In this document: piece after piece, positions 1 through 6,993 of the stretch
How positions within the stretch are numbered: the first letter of the stretch is position 1
Layout: each line of letters opens with the position of its first letter
Notes under the pieces: model-generated
The model's database searches: none
What the model was told of the DNA's origin: nothing
What the model saw: the letters and a program-made list of their open reading frames with translations, nothing else
Program-made: the position numbers and the translations under genes
Source of the DNA: an uncultured Clostridia bacterium
Lineage (GTDB): Bacteria; Bacillota_A; Clostridia; Oscillospirales; Oscillospiraceae
Assembly: GCA_946059285.1 (NCBI GenBank)
Contig: CAMGMW010000045.1
Location: forward strand, 1 to 8,403
Length of the DNA: 8,403 bases
Reading direction: 5' to 3'

Positions 1-144
1 GTCAAGGGTCTGATGATAGAATCCTATCTTGAGGACGGCTGCCAGAAGCCGGATGGCGGGGTATATGGAAAATCTATTACCGACCCCTGCCTTGGCTGGA
101 AAAAAACCGAAAGACTGATTTATGAGCTTGCCGATTTGCGATGA
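1..144 (+). CDS. aroF: 3-deoxy-7-phosphoheptulonate (DAHP) synthase, C-terminal end (partial)
   Basis: The first 47 codons of the window read in frame 1 and end at a TGA. They match the C-terminal end of class I (AroF/G/H-type) DAHP synthases. The landmarks are GLMIES near residue 3, then YGKSITD and CLGW, then a final amphipathic helix ending in ELADLR. In the family, GKSITD and the Cys that follows lie near the end of the TIM barrel, and the equivalent stretch of E. coli AroG is about as far from its end. The enzyme condenses phosphoenolpyruvate with erythrose-4-phosphate, the first step of the shikimate pathway, in the cytoplasm. The start lies outside the window, so neither a regulatory domain nor an operon can be judged. 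No clear terminator follows the stop codon. The family call is firm; the choice of aroF over aroG or aroH is by convention only. Confidence 0.85.
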   Translation, partial: VKGLMIESYLEDGCQKPDGGVYGKSITDPCLGWKKTERLIYELADLR

Positions 145-517
145 ACGGACTGCAAACGCAGCATCTCGGCGATGCGTCAAAAACCGACGCCGGAATACTG
201 CCCATGAATCCGCATAGTCCGAAACCATGAAGTAAAAGCGCAAAGCGCGACATGAGGAAGGTATGTGTCTCAGGCGATGGAAGAAGCCTTTGATTTGTAA
301 TAAGGTTTCGCTGCTCCCCCGCAATGACAGACGCATACTCGTCAAGACAGTTCGCCTCGATCATGGACGAAACTTGGTTGAATGCGGTATATGAACACGG
401 AACATCGGTCATAATGTACCGTAGGTCTGTTGCGTGTTTGCTCTTACCGATGCGGGACACCGCTTGAGACATGGTTCTTTTGAGATACTGTTCCATACTG
501 GCGCTTTCGTTGATCAC
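77..517 (-). pseudogene. Unidentified protein-like reading frame, possible gene remnant
   Basis: This minus-strand frame would start at a GTG (515-517) and stop at a TAA inside the aroF coding region (77-79), giving 146 codons. The first 90 or so residues look protein-like, with mixed charged and hydrophobic helices such as MEQYLKRTMSQAVSRIGKS and SSMIEANCLDEYASVIAGEQ. I do not recognise the family. The GTG has only a weak AGG in front of it. The frame stays open upstream of it to a TGA at 596-598, and that extra part also reads like protein. The last 22 or so codons lie antisense to aroF and are probably not real. These points suggest the middle or end of a decayed gene rather than an intact one. 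A chance open frame cannot be excluded. Confidence 0.3.
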
Positions 518-653
518 CCTGGCGGTATTGGAAAAACGGCGGTTTATTATGTAATTTTGAAATTCTGCTTGTATTTTCTGAGTAATATGATATATTCATT
601 ATGCCGAGCAGCTTGTTCTAACATTCAAATCATTTTAAAGGAGACAATCCAAC
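145..653. other. Intergenic stretch between the DAHP synthase gene and the lipoprotein operon
   Basis: About 510 bases carry no convincing intact gene on the plus strand. The right end (roughly 540-640) is AT-rich and holds the likely promoter of the downstream operon. Most of the rest is covered only by the unidentified minus-strand frame described separately. A short GCATC/GATGC hairpin sits about 16 bases past the DAHP synthase stop but has no T-run after it. I see no RNA gene, direct repeat or insertion-sequence end. Confidence 0.6.
569..596 (+). promoter_or_regulatory. Probable sigma-A-type promoter of the lipoprotein-MBOAT-DHHW operon
   Basis: TTGTAT (569-574) could serve as the -35 box and TATATT (591-596) as the -10 box, 16 bases apart, in a locally AT-rich stretch. 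Transcription would start near 603 and give a leader of about 50 bases before the lipoprotein ATG at 654. Other pairings, such as TTGAAA at 557-562, have worse spacing. The site is read from sequence only. Confidence 0.45.
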
Positions 654-1241
654 ATGAAAAAACTATTTGCACTTTTTTTGGCGCTGATGATGATCGTGTG
701 TCTTGCCGCCTGCGGCGAGGCGAATCAGCCTTCGGACGACGGTAACACGCCTTCTGAAAACGTGACTGCCTACTCCGACTCGCTTGAAATTCTGTCCGCT
801 ATCTGGGATGCCATGCCTGAGGACAGCCGTTTCCCCTGCTACGGTGGCAACCAGACCGAAAACAGCAAGATGGATGCGCCGGATGAGTTCCAGCTTACCG
901 ACGTCGACGGGCTGAATTATGTGCTTATCATCCCGGAGTCGGTGCACGGTTATCTGGATAACGCTGCCTCTCTGAACCATTTGATGAACGCCAATATCTT
1001 TACAGGCGCGGTAGTTCATGTGACCGATGCAGAGGCAGGCGATGTCGGTACGGAGATTAAAGATTCTATTCTGAATTATCATTTCATATGCGGCTTCCCG
1101 GAAAAATTGGTCATGCTTACGCTGGACAACTATATTCTGTATGCCTTTGGCAATGAAGGCTTGGTCAACAACTTCCGCGATACGGCAACAAGTGCACTGA
1201 CCGGTGAGGTAGAGGTGCTTTGTGATCAGTGGATTGAGTAA
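654..1241 (+). CDS. Small secreted lipoprotein of unknown function, first gene of the O-acetylation operon
   Basis: The 195-residue product starts with a classic lipoprotein signal: MKK, a hydrophobic core, then the lipobox LAAC with Cys20 as the lipidated residue. The mature part (about 176 residues) begins with a Ser/Asp/Asn-rich linker to about residue 40. A compact alpha/beta-looking domain follows, including VLIIPESVHGYL near 90-101 and NYILYAFG near 159-166. Three further Cys lie at 62, 146 and 190. An AAAGGAG ribosome site (637-643) sits 10 bases before the ATG. I do not recognise the domain for certain. Its size, anchor and position recall the small DUF4358-type lipoproteins that accompany MBOAT genes in Clostridia, but that link is only a guess. 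Only 9 bases separate it from the acyltransferase, so it is probably an accessory factor of the same envelope-modifying system. Confidence 0.8.
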   Translation: MKKLFALFLALMMIVCLAACGEANQPSDDGNTPSENVTAYSDSLEILSAIWDAMPEDSRFPCYGGNQTENSKMDAPDEFQLTDVDGLNYVLIIPESVHGYLDNAASLNHLMNANIFTGAVVHVTDAEAGDVGTEIKDSILNYHFICGFPEKLVMLTLDNYILYAFGNEGLVNNFRDTATSALTGEVEVLCDQWIE

Positions 1242-1250
1242 GGCACAGTA

Positions 1251-2651
1251 ATGTTATTTTCAAGCATTCCGTTTCTGTACTATTTTCTGCCACTGATTCT
1301 GATTGCCTATTTCGCTGTCCCGAAACGGCTGAAAACACCGGTTCTGCTGATCGGCAGCCTCGTGTTTTACGCCTGGGGTGAGCCGCGGTATGTGCTGCTG
1401 ATGGCGGTTTCCATTCTGTTGGGGTATGTGTTTGGACTTTTGATCGAGAAATACCGGGGTACGGTTCGGGGCAAGGTCTGTACCGCCTTATCCGTGACTG
1501 TTACCCTCGGATTTCTTTTGTATTTCAAGTATGCAGACTTTTTCATCGAAAGCTTCAACGCCACCACGGGACTGTCTGTGCCGCTGCTGCATATTTCGCT
1601 TCCCATCGGAATCAGCTTTTACACGTTTCAGATGCTCAGCTATCTCATCGATGTCAGCCGCGGGACAGCGGCGGCACAGCGAAATCTCCTGCGCCTTGCG
1701 ACATATATTGCGATGTTCCCGCAACTGATTGCGGGACCTATCGTGCGGTATTCTGAGATCGCGCAGCAGCTTGAGCATCGCAGCCATACGCTTGAGGGCG
1801 CCGCGTTAGGGATTCGCCGTTTTTTAATCGGGCTTGGGAAAAAGGTCCTCATTGCGAACACGATGGGAGAACTGTGCGAAACCTTCCTTGCGTCGACGGA
1901 CCCATCGATTCTGTATGTGTGGCTGTATGCTGCAGCCTTCACGCTGCAGATCTATTATGACTTTTCAGGATACAGCGATATGGCGATCGGTCTTGGGCAT
2001 CTGTTCGGTTTCCGCTTTCCGGAGAACTTCGATTATCCCTATGTCTCCGGAAGCATTACAGAATTCTGGCGGCGCTGGCACATGACGCTGGGCGGTTGGT
2101 TTCGCGACTATCTCTATATTCCGCTGGGAGGCAACCGCGTTCCGAAAGCGAGATGGCTGCTCAACATACTTATCGTTTGGGTGGCGACCGGATTGTGGCA
2201 CGGTGCCGCTTGGAATTTTGTCGTCTGGGGACTGCTTTTTGCGTTCTTGCTGATGATAGAAAAGCTGTGGCTTCTGCCCATACTGAAAAAGGCGAAGGTC
2301 TTTTCCCACCTATATACGCTGTTCTTTGTCGTGGTCAGCTTTGTGATTTTTAATGCACAGAGCCTGCCCCATGCGGGTGAGCATCTGGCGGCCATGTTTG
2401 GGCTCGGAGGCCTGCCGTTTGCTTCTGCGGAGGGACTGTTTTATCTGAGAAACTATGCCATCGTTTTGGTTCTGGCTGCCGTTGGCACTACGCCCTTACT
2501 GCGAAATGCGGTGGTCATGCTGCGCAAAAAAACGGTGCTGCAGCGTACCATCAACGTCCTTGAACCAATTGCGCTGTCGGCTGTTTTACTGGTGGTCACG
2601 GCATGCCTCGTCAACGGGTCTTTTAATCCGTTCCTCTATTTCCGCTTCTGA
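1251..2651 (+). CDS. AlgI/PatA-like membrane-bound O-acyltransferase (MBOAT)
   Basis: The 466-residue polytopic protein has the hallmarks of the AlgI branch of the MBOAT family. In order these are LPIGISFYTFQ (117-127), QLIAGPIVRY (158-167), YYDFSGYSDMAIGLG (235-249), EFWRRWHMTLGGWFRDYLYIPLGG (271-294) and TGLWHGAAWNF (313-323). His277 and His317 fit the two conserved family histidines, the second being the usual catalytic candidate. It is slightly shorter than AlgI (about 520). In alginate and peptidoglycan O-acetylation these proteins move acetyl groups from a cytoplasmic donor across the membrane to a partner that acetylates the glycan. The start follows a weak AAGG overlapping the lipoprotein stop, which suggests translational coupling. 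The DHHW partner begins 12 bases downstream. No glycan synthesis gene is adjacent, so the substrate is unknown. Confidence 0.93.
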   Translation: MLFSSIPFLYYFLPLILIAYFAVPKRLKTPVLLIGSLVFYAWGEPRYVLLMAVSILLGYVFGLLIEKYRGTVRGKVCTALSVTVTLGFLLYFKYADFFIESFNATTGLSVPLLHISLPIGISFYTFQMLSYLIDVSRGTAAAQRNLLRLATYIAMFPQLIAGPIVRYSEIAQQLEHRSHTLEGAALGIRRFLIGLGKKVLIANTMGELCETFLASTDPSILYVWLYAAAFTLQIYYDFSGYSDMAIGLGHLFGFRFPENFDYPYVSGSITEFWRRWHMTLGGWFRDYLYIPLGGNRVPKARWLLNILIVWVATGLWHGAAWNFVVWGLLFAFLLMIEKLWLLPILKKAKVFSHLYTLFFVVVSFVIFNAQSLPHAGEHLAAMFGLGGLPFASAEGLFYLRNYAIVLVLAAVGTTPLLRNAVVMLRKKTVLQRTINVLEPIALSAVLLVVTACLVNGSFNPFLYFRF

Positions 2652-2663
2652 GAGGGCAAGATC

Positions 2664-3776
2664 ATGAATACAAAGCATAAAAACATTGTTCTGATCGTCC
2701 TGCTAACCGCCTTGCTTTTCGGACTTTCAGTCTGGTGCTGGATCAAGCCGGCTGAGGAATATTCGAATGCAGAGCGGCGCCATCTGGCGCAGTTTCCGGA
2801 ATTGAGCGTTCAAAGCGTTCTGTTGAAAAACAGATTCATGGATGAGTTTGAGGAATACGCCACGGATCAGTTCCCCATGCGGGAGACCTTTCGCACGCTG
2901 AATGCCGCCGTTAATAAATATGTTTTTGGGCAAAAGCTGGTCAACGACATCTACATTGAGGACGGCTATGCGGCTAAGCTGGAGTATCCTCTGGACGAGG
3001 ACTCTCTCAACCGGGCGCTTTCCAACTTCAGAAGAATCAATGACCTCTATTTGGAAAACAGCAACGTCTATCTTGCCGTTGTACCGGACAAATGCTATTA
3101 TCTGGCGGAGCAAAACGGCTATCCTGCCATGGATTATGAGGCGCTGTTCGAGACGGTCCGCAATGAAACGCTGGACTATGCCACCTATATAGACCTGACT
3201 GAGCAGCTTTCCATTGAGAACTACTACCGTTCCGATACCCATTGGAAACAGGAAACGCTGATTGGCGTTGCAGATCTTCTGGCTCAGGCGATGGGCGCAC
3301 GGTTGACTGACACAGCTTATACTGAAACGGTAGCGACCGACCATTTTCTCGGCGTATACTCCGGGCAGGCGGCGCTGCCTCTTGAACCGGACAGGCTCTG
3401 CTATTTGACCGGCGAAACACTGTCCGCGCTAGAGGTGTTCTGCTGGGACACCGGGGAACCTGTGGAATCACCGTTGTACGATTTGGAGAAGGCGGCAGGA
3501 AAAGACGGGTATGAGCTGTATTTATCCGGCTCTCTGGCGCTGATTACCATTGACAATCCCAATGCTGAAGAAGAACGTGAGCTGGTGATTTTCCGCGACT
3601 CGTTTGGCAGCAGTCTGGCGCCGCTGCTCACTTCCGGTTACCGCAGGATCACTTTGGTGGATACGCGCTATCTGTCTCCGGCTTTTTTGGGCAGGTTTAT
3701 CGACTTCGATGGCGCCGACATCCTGTTCTTGTACAGTACCTCGGTTTTGAACAACAGCGAAAGCCTGCTGCCATGA
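2664..3776 (+). CDS. DHHW/AlgJ-like membrane-anchored SGNH-fold acetyltransferase partner
   Basis: The 370-residue protein has one N-terminal membrane segment (about 8-27) and then an extracytoplasmic domain. An early F-x2-Y-x2-D-QFPMRE stretch (about 62-74) is typical of DHHW proteins. The key motif is SDTHW (190-194), giving Asp191 and His193. A late RDSFGSS (311-317) supplies Ser313 as the likely nucleophile. This Asp-His...Ser layout matches the catalytic triad described for AlgJ and AlgX, which acetylate alginate outside the cell, so the protein looks active. It most likely takes acetyl groups delivered by the MBOAT protein encoded just upstream and transfers them to a surface polysaccharide. 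An AGAGGG ribosome site (2651-2656) overlapping the MBOAT stop lies 7 bases before the ATG. It is the last gene of the operon. The family call is good; the substrate is unknown. Confidence 0.9.
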   Translation: MNTKHKNIVLIVLLTALLFGLSVWCWIKPAEEYSNAERRHLAQFPELSVQSVLLKNRFMDEFEEYATDQFPMRETFRTLNAAVNKYVFGQKLVNDIYIEDGYAAKLEYPLDEDSLNRALSNFRRINDLYLENSNVYLAVVPDKCYYLAEQNGYPAMDYEALFETVRNETLDYATYIDLTEQLSIENYYRSDTHWKQETLIGVADLLAQAMGARLTDTAYTETVATDHFLGVYSGQAALPLEPDRLCYLTGETLSALEVFCWDTGEPVESPLYDLEKAAGKDGYELYLSGSLALITIDNPNAEEERELVIFRDSFGSSLAPLLTSGYRRITLVDTRYLSPAFLGRFIDFDGADILFLYSTSVLNNSESLLP

Positions 3777-3953
3777 AGCCCACTGAGATAGACCCACACA
3801 TGTCGACGCTGTAACCGCAATCGATTGAAAATCGCGGACTGTGTTCATCGTTCCCGGAGCGGGGGCAGATGTGGCGCACGGCACCCACCATTCCATCGCG
3901 GCGGGACCGCGCTGCGTATGTGCTTTACAGTTTGCGGGCGGTTTGCGGAATGT
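3777..3953. other. GC-rich spacer between the DHHW stop and the terminator hairpin
   Basis: These 177 bases separate the end of the plus-strand operon from its likely terminator, a long gap for such a compact region. Short frames cross it but none has a ribosome site or a recognisable product. Two small hairpins can be drawn (CGATT/AATCG at 3822-3834 and CGCGG/CCGCG at 3897-3911), both too weak to interpret. Confidence 0.5.
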
Positions 3954-4005
3954 AAAAGGAAAGCACGAAGAGAAATCGAATGGTTTCTCTTCGTGCTTTC
4001 CTTTT
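3954..4005. terminator. Bidirectional terminator hairpin between converging operons
   Basis: Two 22-base arms (3954-3975 and 3984-4005) are perfect reverse complements around an 8-base loop, TCGAATGG. Each arm's outer edge is A- or T-rich, so on either strand the RNA hairpin ends in UUUCCUUUU, which serves as a T-tract. It lies 31 bases past the permease stop on the minus strand and 177 bases past the DHHW stop on the plus strand. It therefore probably stops transcription from both sides. Confidence 0.85.
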
Positions 4006-4036
4006 CTCCATGACCTTCTAGGTCTGCTTTTTCGGG

Positions 4037-5746
4037 TTATGATATGCTATACTTTATGCTGTTCAGATAACGGATGGTATTTTCTGCTGTTCCCGGAACG
4101 GGGAGATACTGCCAGCAGACATCACCGTCCTTTGTGCTAAGCTGATATTCAAACGAGCAATCATAGGAGACCGATTTGTCAATCATCCGGTTCCCCAGCA
4201 GGAAGTTACCCGCCGCTATGTCCTGCCGGACGGCTTCCTTGAGCGCTTCCAGCGATGTTGAGCGCAGCGCGACACTGTTGCTGTGGAAGTTGGCAGTCAC
4301 TTCACTTGCGTCGAAAAAGCAGATATCATCAAGATAGCGCAAGACGATATCGGGGCGGCTGTATAATTCTTTCATCAGCGTGAGCGTTTCTGTGTCGGCA
4401 TAACTGTATGGATATCTGCGCTCCACAGTCGCGCCGTTTTTCAGGGTGTAGGTGAGGTAGAGGTAGCCGTTAACGGACTGCGTTTCCGTGCTGCGGTTCC
4501 AGTCCTCGGTCAGCGTGCGGTGCAGTGCGGTGATCCGCTCGATGTCCGCCGCATCCGTTAAGGTGATCTCCGGGCCGCATTCCACCGTGCATTCCCGCAG
4601 TGAGCCGGTGTCCGGCACATAACGGGCGACGCCGAGCACATCAAAGCGAACGAAAAGCAGCATGGTAACGAGCAGCACGGTATACACCGCAAACCCCAGA
4701 AACGCTCGACCCTGAAACACGCGTACCGTGCGTCGCAGCATCATTTCCGCGCCGAAGTAGCCGATGAAGCCGGCCACAGTCAGACAGACGATCAAAATGG
4801 GCAGCGCTTGGCGGATCGCGCTGGAATCGCCTCCAATGATGATCCAGAGCAGACAGCCGAGGCACAGAGCGCAAAGATGCGCGAAGAGATACTTGAAAAC
4901 CGGGCGTGCGGCAGGATACGCGATACCCTCTCCCGTGGCTTCCAGATGGCGGCGGCGGTACAGAACCCAGGCCAGCACAAGGAATCCGCAGGCGACCAGC
5001 GCGGCAATCAGCGCAAACAGCGTGGGATGCGATGCATGCTCTTGCGTTATAAAGTACCAGGTCGGCGTGAAATAGAAGGTCAGCATATTACCGGTCCACT
5101 GATATCCGTAGATCATCGGCTCGACGATATACCGTGTCAACAATTCAAAAATCAGCGGTGCGACATTCAGACCTGCATAGACCAACAGCGCGAAGAAGGT
5201 TTTTCCGGACAGAAGCATGCTGAATACCGCCAGAGCGTAGAAGGTAATGAATTGCAGCATGAGCGTAACAAAGCACGTCAGCAGCGAGGAAAGCGTGGCG
5301 GCGCACACGGCGCCCTTTACCGCCGTGACAAGAAGGCACAGCCAAATTGCAGTGAGATATGGGACGGCGGCAAACAAAAAACCGCTCAAAAGATTGGTGC
5401 GCAGCAGTTCGGCACGGGTGACGGGAAAGGCGTGCAGCATATAGGCGCTGCGGCGTCTGTGCAGATAGCCGAAGCAGGCGGCGGCGCACAGAAAGCCGTA
5501 AATGATGTTAAGGACGATTCCGACAATGGGAACGCTCTCAGAAAGATAGTCCACGATACTTTCGGCGTGGAGTCCGGCAACGCTGACCGGGCCAAACGAA
5601 TCATAGTAATAATATGAGGTCTGCACCAGCAGCATCACGGGCAGCGCGACCAAAACGGAAAACAGGAACAATGCCCAGAGAGGCGTGAAGCGCGTGATGT
5701 TTTTGCGCAGAAGCGTGCGGTTACAGAATGATACTTTTGACTTCAT
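4037..5746 (-). CDS. ABC-2-type transporter permease with large C-terminal soluble domain
   Basis: The 569-residue protein has about nine hydrophobic segments between residues 21 and 368 (roughly 21-41, 73-94, 118-141, 150-178, 184-203, 242-263, 285-304, 313-331 and 349-368). About 200 soluble residues follow. The tail has a sequence style (TDAADIERITALHRTL, then YLTYTLKNGATVERRYPY) that recalls the DUF6449 domain of Clostridia ABC permeases; that assignment is from memory. The start is placed at the ATG 5744-5746 because a GGGAGG site sits 8 bases upstream. An ATG 21 bases earlier has no such site and lies deeper in the ATPase gene. The gene overlaps the ATPase by 26 bases, which implies translational coupling. 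It should form the membrane part of an exporter, perhaps for a peptide, antibiotic or lipid-like compound. The substrate cannot be read. Confidence 0.85.
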   Translation of the reverse strand: MKSKVSFCNRTLLRKNITRFTPLWALFLFSVLVALPVMLLVQTSYYYYDSFGPVSVAGLHAESIVDYLSESVPIVGIVLNIIYGFLCAAACFGYLHRRRSAYMLHAFPVTRAELLRTNLLSGFLFAAVPYLTAIWLCLLVTAVKGAVCAATLSSLLTCFVTLMLQFITFYALAVFSMLLSGKTFFALLVYAGLNVAPLIFELLTRYIVEPMIYGYQWTGNMLTFYFTPTWYFITQEHASHPTLFALIAALVACGFLVLAWVLYRRRHLEATGEGIAYPAARPVFKYLFAHLCALCLGCLLWIIIGGDSSAIRQALPILIVCLTVAGFIGYFGAEMMLRRTVRVFQGRAFLGFAVYTVLLVTMLLFVRFDVLGVARYVPDTGSLRECTVECGPEITLTDAADIERITALHRTLTEDWNRSTETQSVNGYLYLTYTLKNGATVERRYPYSYADTETLTLMKELYSRPDIVLRYLDDICFFDASEVTANFHSNSVALRSTSLEALKEAVRQDIAAGNFLLGNRMIDKSVSYDCSFEYQLSTKDGDVCWQYLPVPGTAENTIRYLNSIKYSIS

Positions 5747-6611
5747 AGTCCACACCTCCCAATTCATAGATGAAGATTTCCTCCAGCGTCAGGGGAATGA
5801 TGTCGTAGAAAACGGGGGACAGCGCCTCCAGCGCCGTCGTGACGGCTTCCTGCGCTCCACGGATGATCAGCGTATGAATGCGCCCGGAGGTGCTTTCGTG
5901 AAGAATCCGCAGGTTTTCCGGCCTGCGCTCATCCGCAAAAACAGCCTGCGCTTTGACTACGTTGTCCTGCAATTCAGACAGGGTGCGTGCAAGCAGCATT
6001 TTTCCTTTGTGCATGATGCCTACATGATCGCAGACATCTTCCAGTTCCCGCAGATTGTGAGACGAGAGCAGTACCGTAGTGCCTCGATCGCTGACGTCCT
6101 GCATCAGCAGACTCCATACCTGACGGCGCATGACGGGATCCAGACCGTCCACCGGTTCGTCCAGAACAATCACATTGGGTCGGGTGCAGATGGACAGCAG
6201 GAACGCCGCCTGTTTTTGCATACCCTTGGAGAACTGACGCAGCGGCTGTTTTTCATCCAGAGAGAAAAGCTGCAGCAGAGCCTGATACATTGTCCGGTCA
6301 AAATGGGGATACAGCCCGGCGTAGAACTTCATCATGTCACGCAGACCGGCAGAGGCATAGAAGAAAATATCATCCGGGATATAGGCGATCTGCGACTTGA
6401 GCGGAGCGTTTTCATAGACCGGAATGCCGTCAATGCAAACTTCGCCGGAGTCCTGCCGGTAAATGCCGGTGATATGGCGGATCACGGTGGATTTTCCGGC
6501 CCCATTGGGACCCACCAGACCATAGATCGCACCGGTGGGGACTGTTAGGGAAAGGTCGTCCAGCGCAGTGAAACGCCCAAACCGCTTTGTCAGATGCTTG
6601 ACTTCAATCAT
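5721..6611 (-). CDS. ABC transporter ATP-binding protein (YtrB/BcrA-like)
   Basis: The 296-residue protein is a complete single-domain ABC ATPase. It shows Walker A GPNGAGKST (34-42), signature FSKGMQKQ (127-134), Walker B VIVLDEP with Asp151 and catalytic Glu152, D-loop GLDP (156-159) and switch His185. Two elements differ from textbook ABC proteins: the Q-loop position reads YIPDD, with Asp80 where Gln is usual, and the signature is FSKGM rather than LSGGQ. I believe both occur in the GntR-linked YtrB-like branch. Residues after about 215 form the usual C-terminal extension of drug- and antibiotic-type ATPases. An AGGAGG site (6621-6626) lies 9 bases before the ATG. The gene overlaps gntR by 8 bases and the permease by 26, so the three are translated as a unit. 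It would power the permease. Confidence 0.94.
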   Translation of the reverse strand: MIEVKHLTKRFGRFTALDDLSLTVPTGAIYGLVGPNGAGKSTVIRHITGIYRQDSGEVCIDGIPVYENAPLKSQIAYIPDDIFFYASAGLRDMMKFYAGLYPHFDRTMYQALLQLFSLDEKQPLRQFSKGMQKQAAFLLSICTRPNVIVLDEPVDGLDPVMRRQVWSLLMQDVSDRGTTVLLSSHNLRELEDVCDHVGIMHKGKMLLARTLSELQDNVVKAQAVFADERRPENLRILHESTSGRIHTLIIRGAQEAVTTALEALSPVFYDIIPLTLEEIFIYELGGVDYEVKSIIL

Positions 6612-6969
6612 TTGCAGTGTCCTCCTGTATCAGTTTAATGAGCGCGTCCTTACTCATGCCGAGCTGCAGCAGCTCTCTGGAAACGGCAAGCAGCTTTTTG
6701 GTCAATTCCTGCCGATGGCTGTCGTCCACCTCGCACAGAGGCGCCGCAAAGGAACCTTTTCCGGCGACTGTGTAAATGAAGCCCTGTGCCTCCAATCCGC
6801 GATAGGCACGCTGGATGGTATTGGGATTGATGGCAAGCTCCGCCGCCAGTTCCCGCACCGACGGCATTCGGCTGCCTGCTTCAATGGCGCCGGAGAGAAT
6901 CATGCGGCGCAGTTTTTCCTGCAACTGCTCATAAATCGGACGTGGGTCGCGATGGTTTAGAACGATCAA
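6604..6969 (-). CDS. GntR-family transcriptional regulator, YtrA type
   Basis: The 121-residue protein has a winged helix-turn-helix at about 9-77. It contains PIYEQLQEKLRRMILSG, the MPSVRELAAELAINPNTIQRAYRGLE helix-turn-helix core (35-60) and the wing GFIYTVAGKGSF (63-74). Only about 45 residues follow, a short helical tail rather than a ligand-binding domain, and this is the mark of the YtrA subfamily. Members usually repress their own operon with the linked ABC transporter and are relieved by cell-wall antibiotics or related stress. The start is a TTG (6967-6969), chosen because a strong AAAGGAGG (6977-6984) lies 7 bases upstream and no ATG fits. It is the first gene of the regulator-ATPase-permease operon. 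The promoter and inverted repeat just upstream support autoregulation. Confidence 0.93.
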   Translation of the reverse strand: MIVLNHRDPRPIYEQLQEKLRRMILSGAIEAGSRMPSVRELAAELAINPNTIQRAYRGLEAQGFIYTVAGKGSFAAPLCEVDDSHRQELTKKLLAVSRELLQLGMSKDALIKLIQEDTAND

Positions 6970-6976
6970 TGGTCAG

Positions 6977-6984
6977 CCTCCTTT
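6977..6984 (-). promoter_or_regulatory. Ribosome binding site that fixes the TTG start of gntR
   Basis: AAAGGAGG on the minus strand stands 7 bases before the TTG at 6967-6969. It is the best Shine-Dalgarno match nearby. No ATG or GTG in the right frame is available, so it supports a TTG start. Confidence 0.8.
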
Positions 6985-6993
6985 CTGGAAATA

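Noticed and set aside
155..185. Possible terminator after the DAHP synthase gene (GCATC/GATGC or ACGCA/TGCGT pairing)
   Set aside because: The stems are only 5 bp and no T-run follows; the bases after it are CAAAAACC.
434..745. Plus-strand frame running through the promoter into the lipoprotein gene
   Set aside because: It has no ribosome site, crosses the promoter and overlaps the well-supported lipoprotein in another frame.
3825..4140. Short plus-strand frames across the DHHW-permease gap
   Set aside because: They run through the terminator hairpin, lack ribosome sites and give no recognisable product.
4808..5617. Long open frame (269 codons) antisense to the permease
   Set aside because: Its product is rich in Gln, Arg and Gly with low-complexity composition, as expected from the reverse of a membrane protein gene, and there is no ribosome site.
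5747..5767. Earlier in-frame ATG for the permease adding seven residues
   Set aside because: The later ATG has a GGGAGG site at 8 bases; the earlier one has none and deepens the overlap with the ATPase.
5685..6548. Long open frame (287 codons) antisense to the ABC ATPase
   Set aside because: The minus strand encodes a complete ABC ATPase with all motifs; the opposite frame is a codon-bias shadow.
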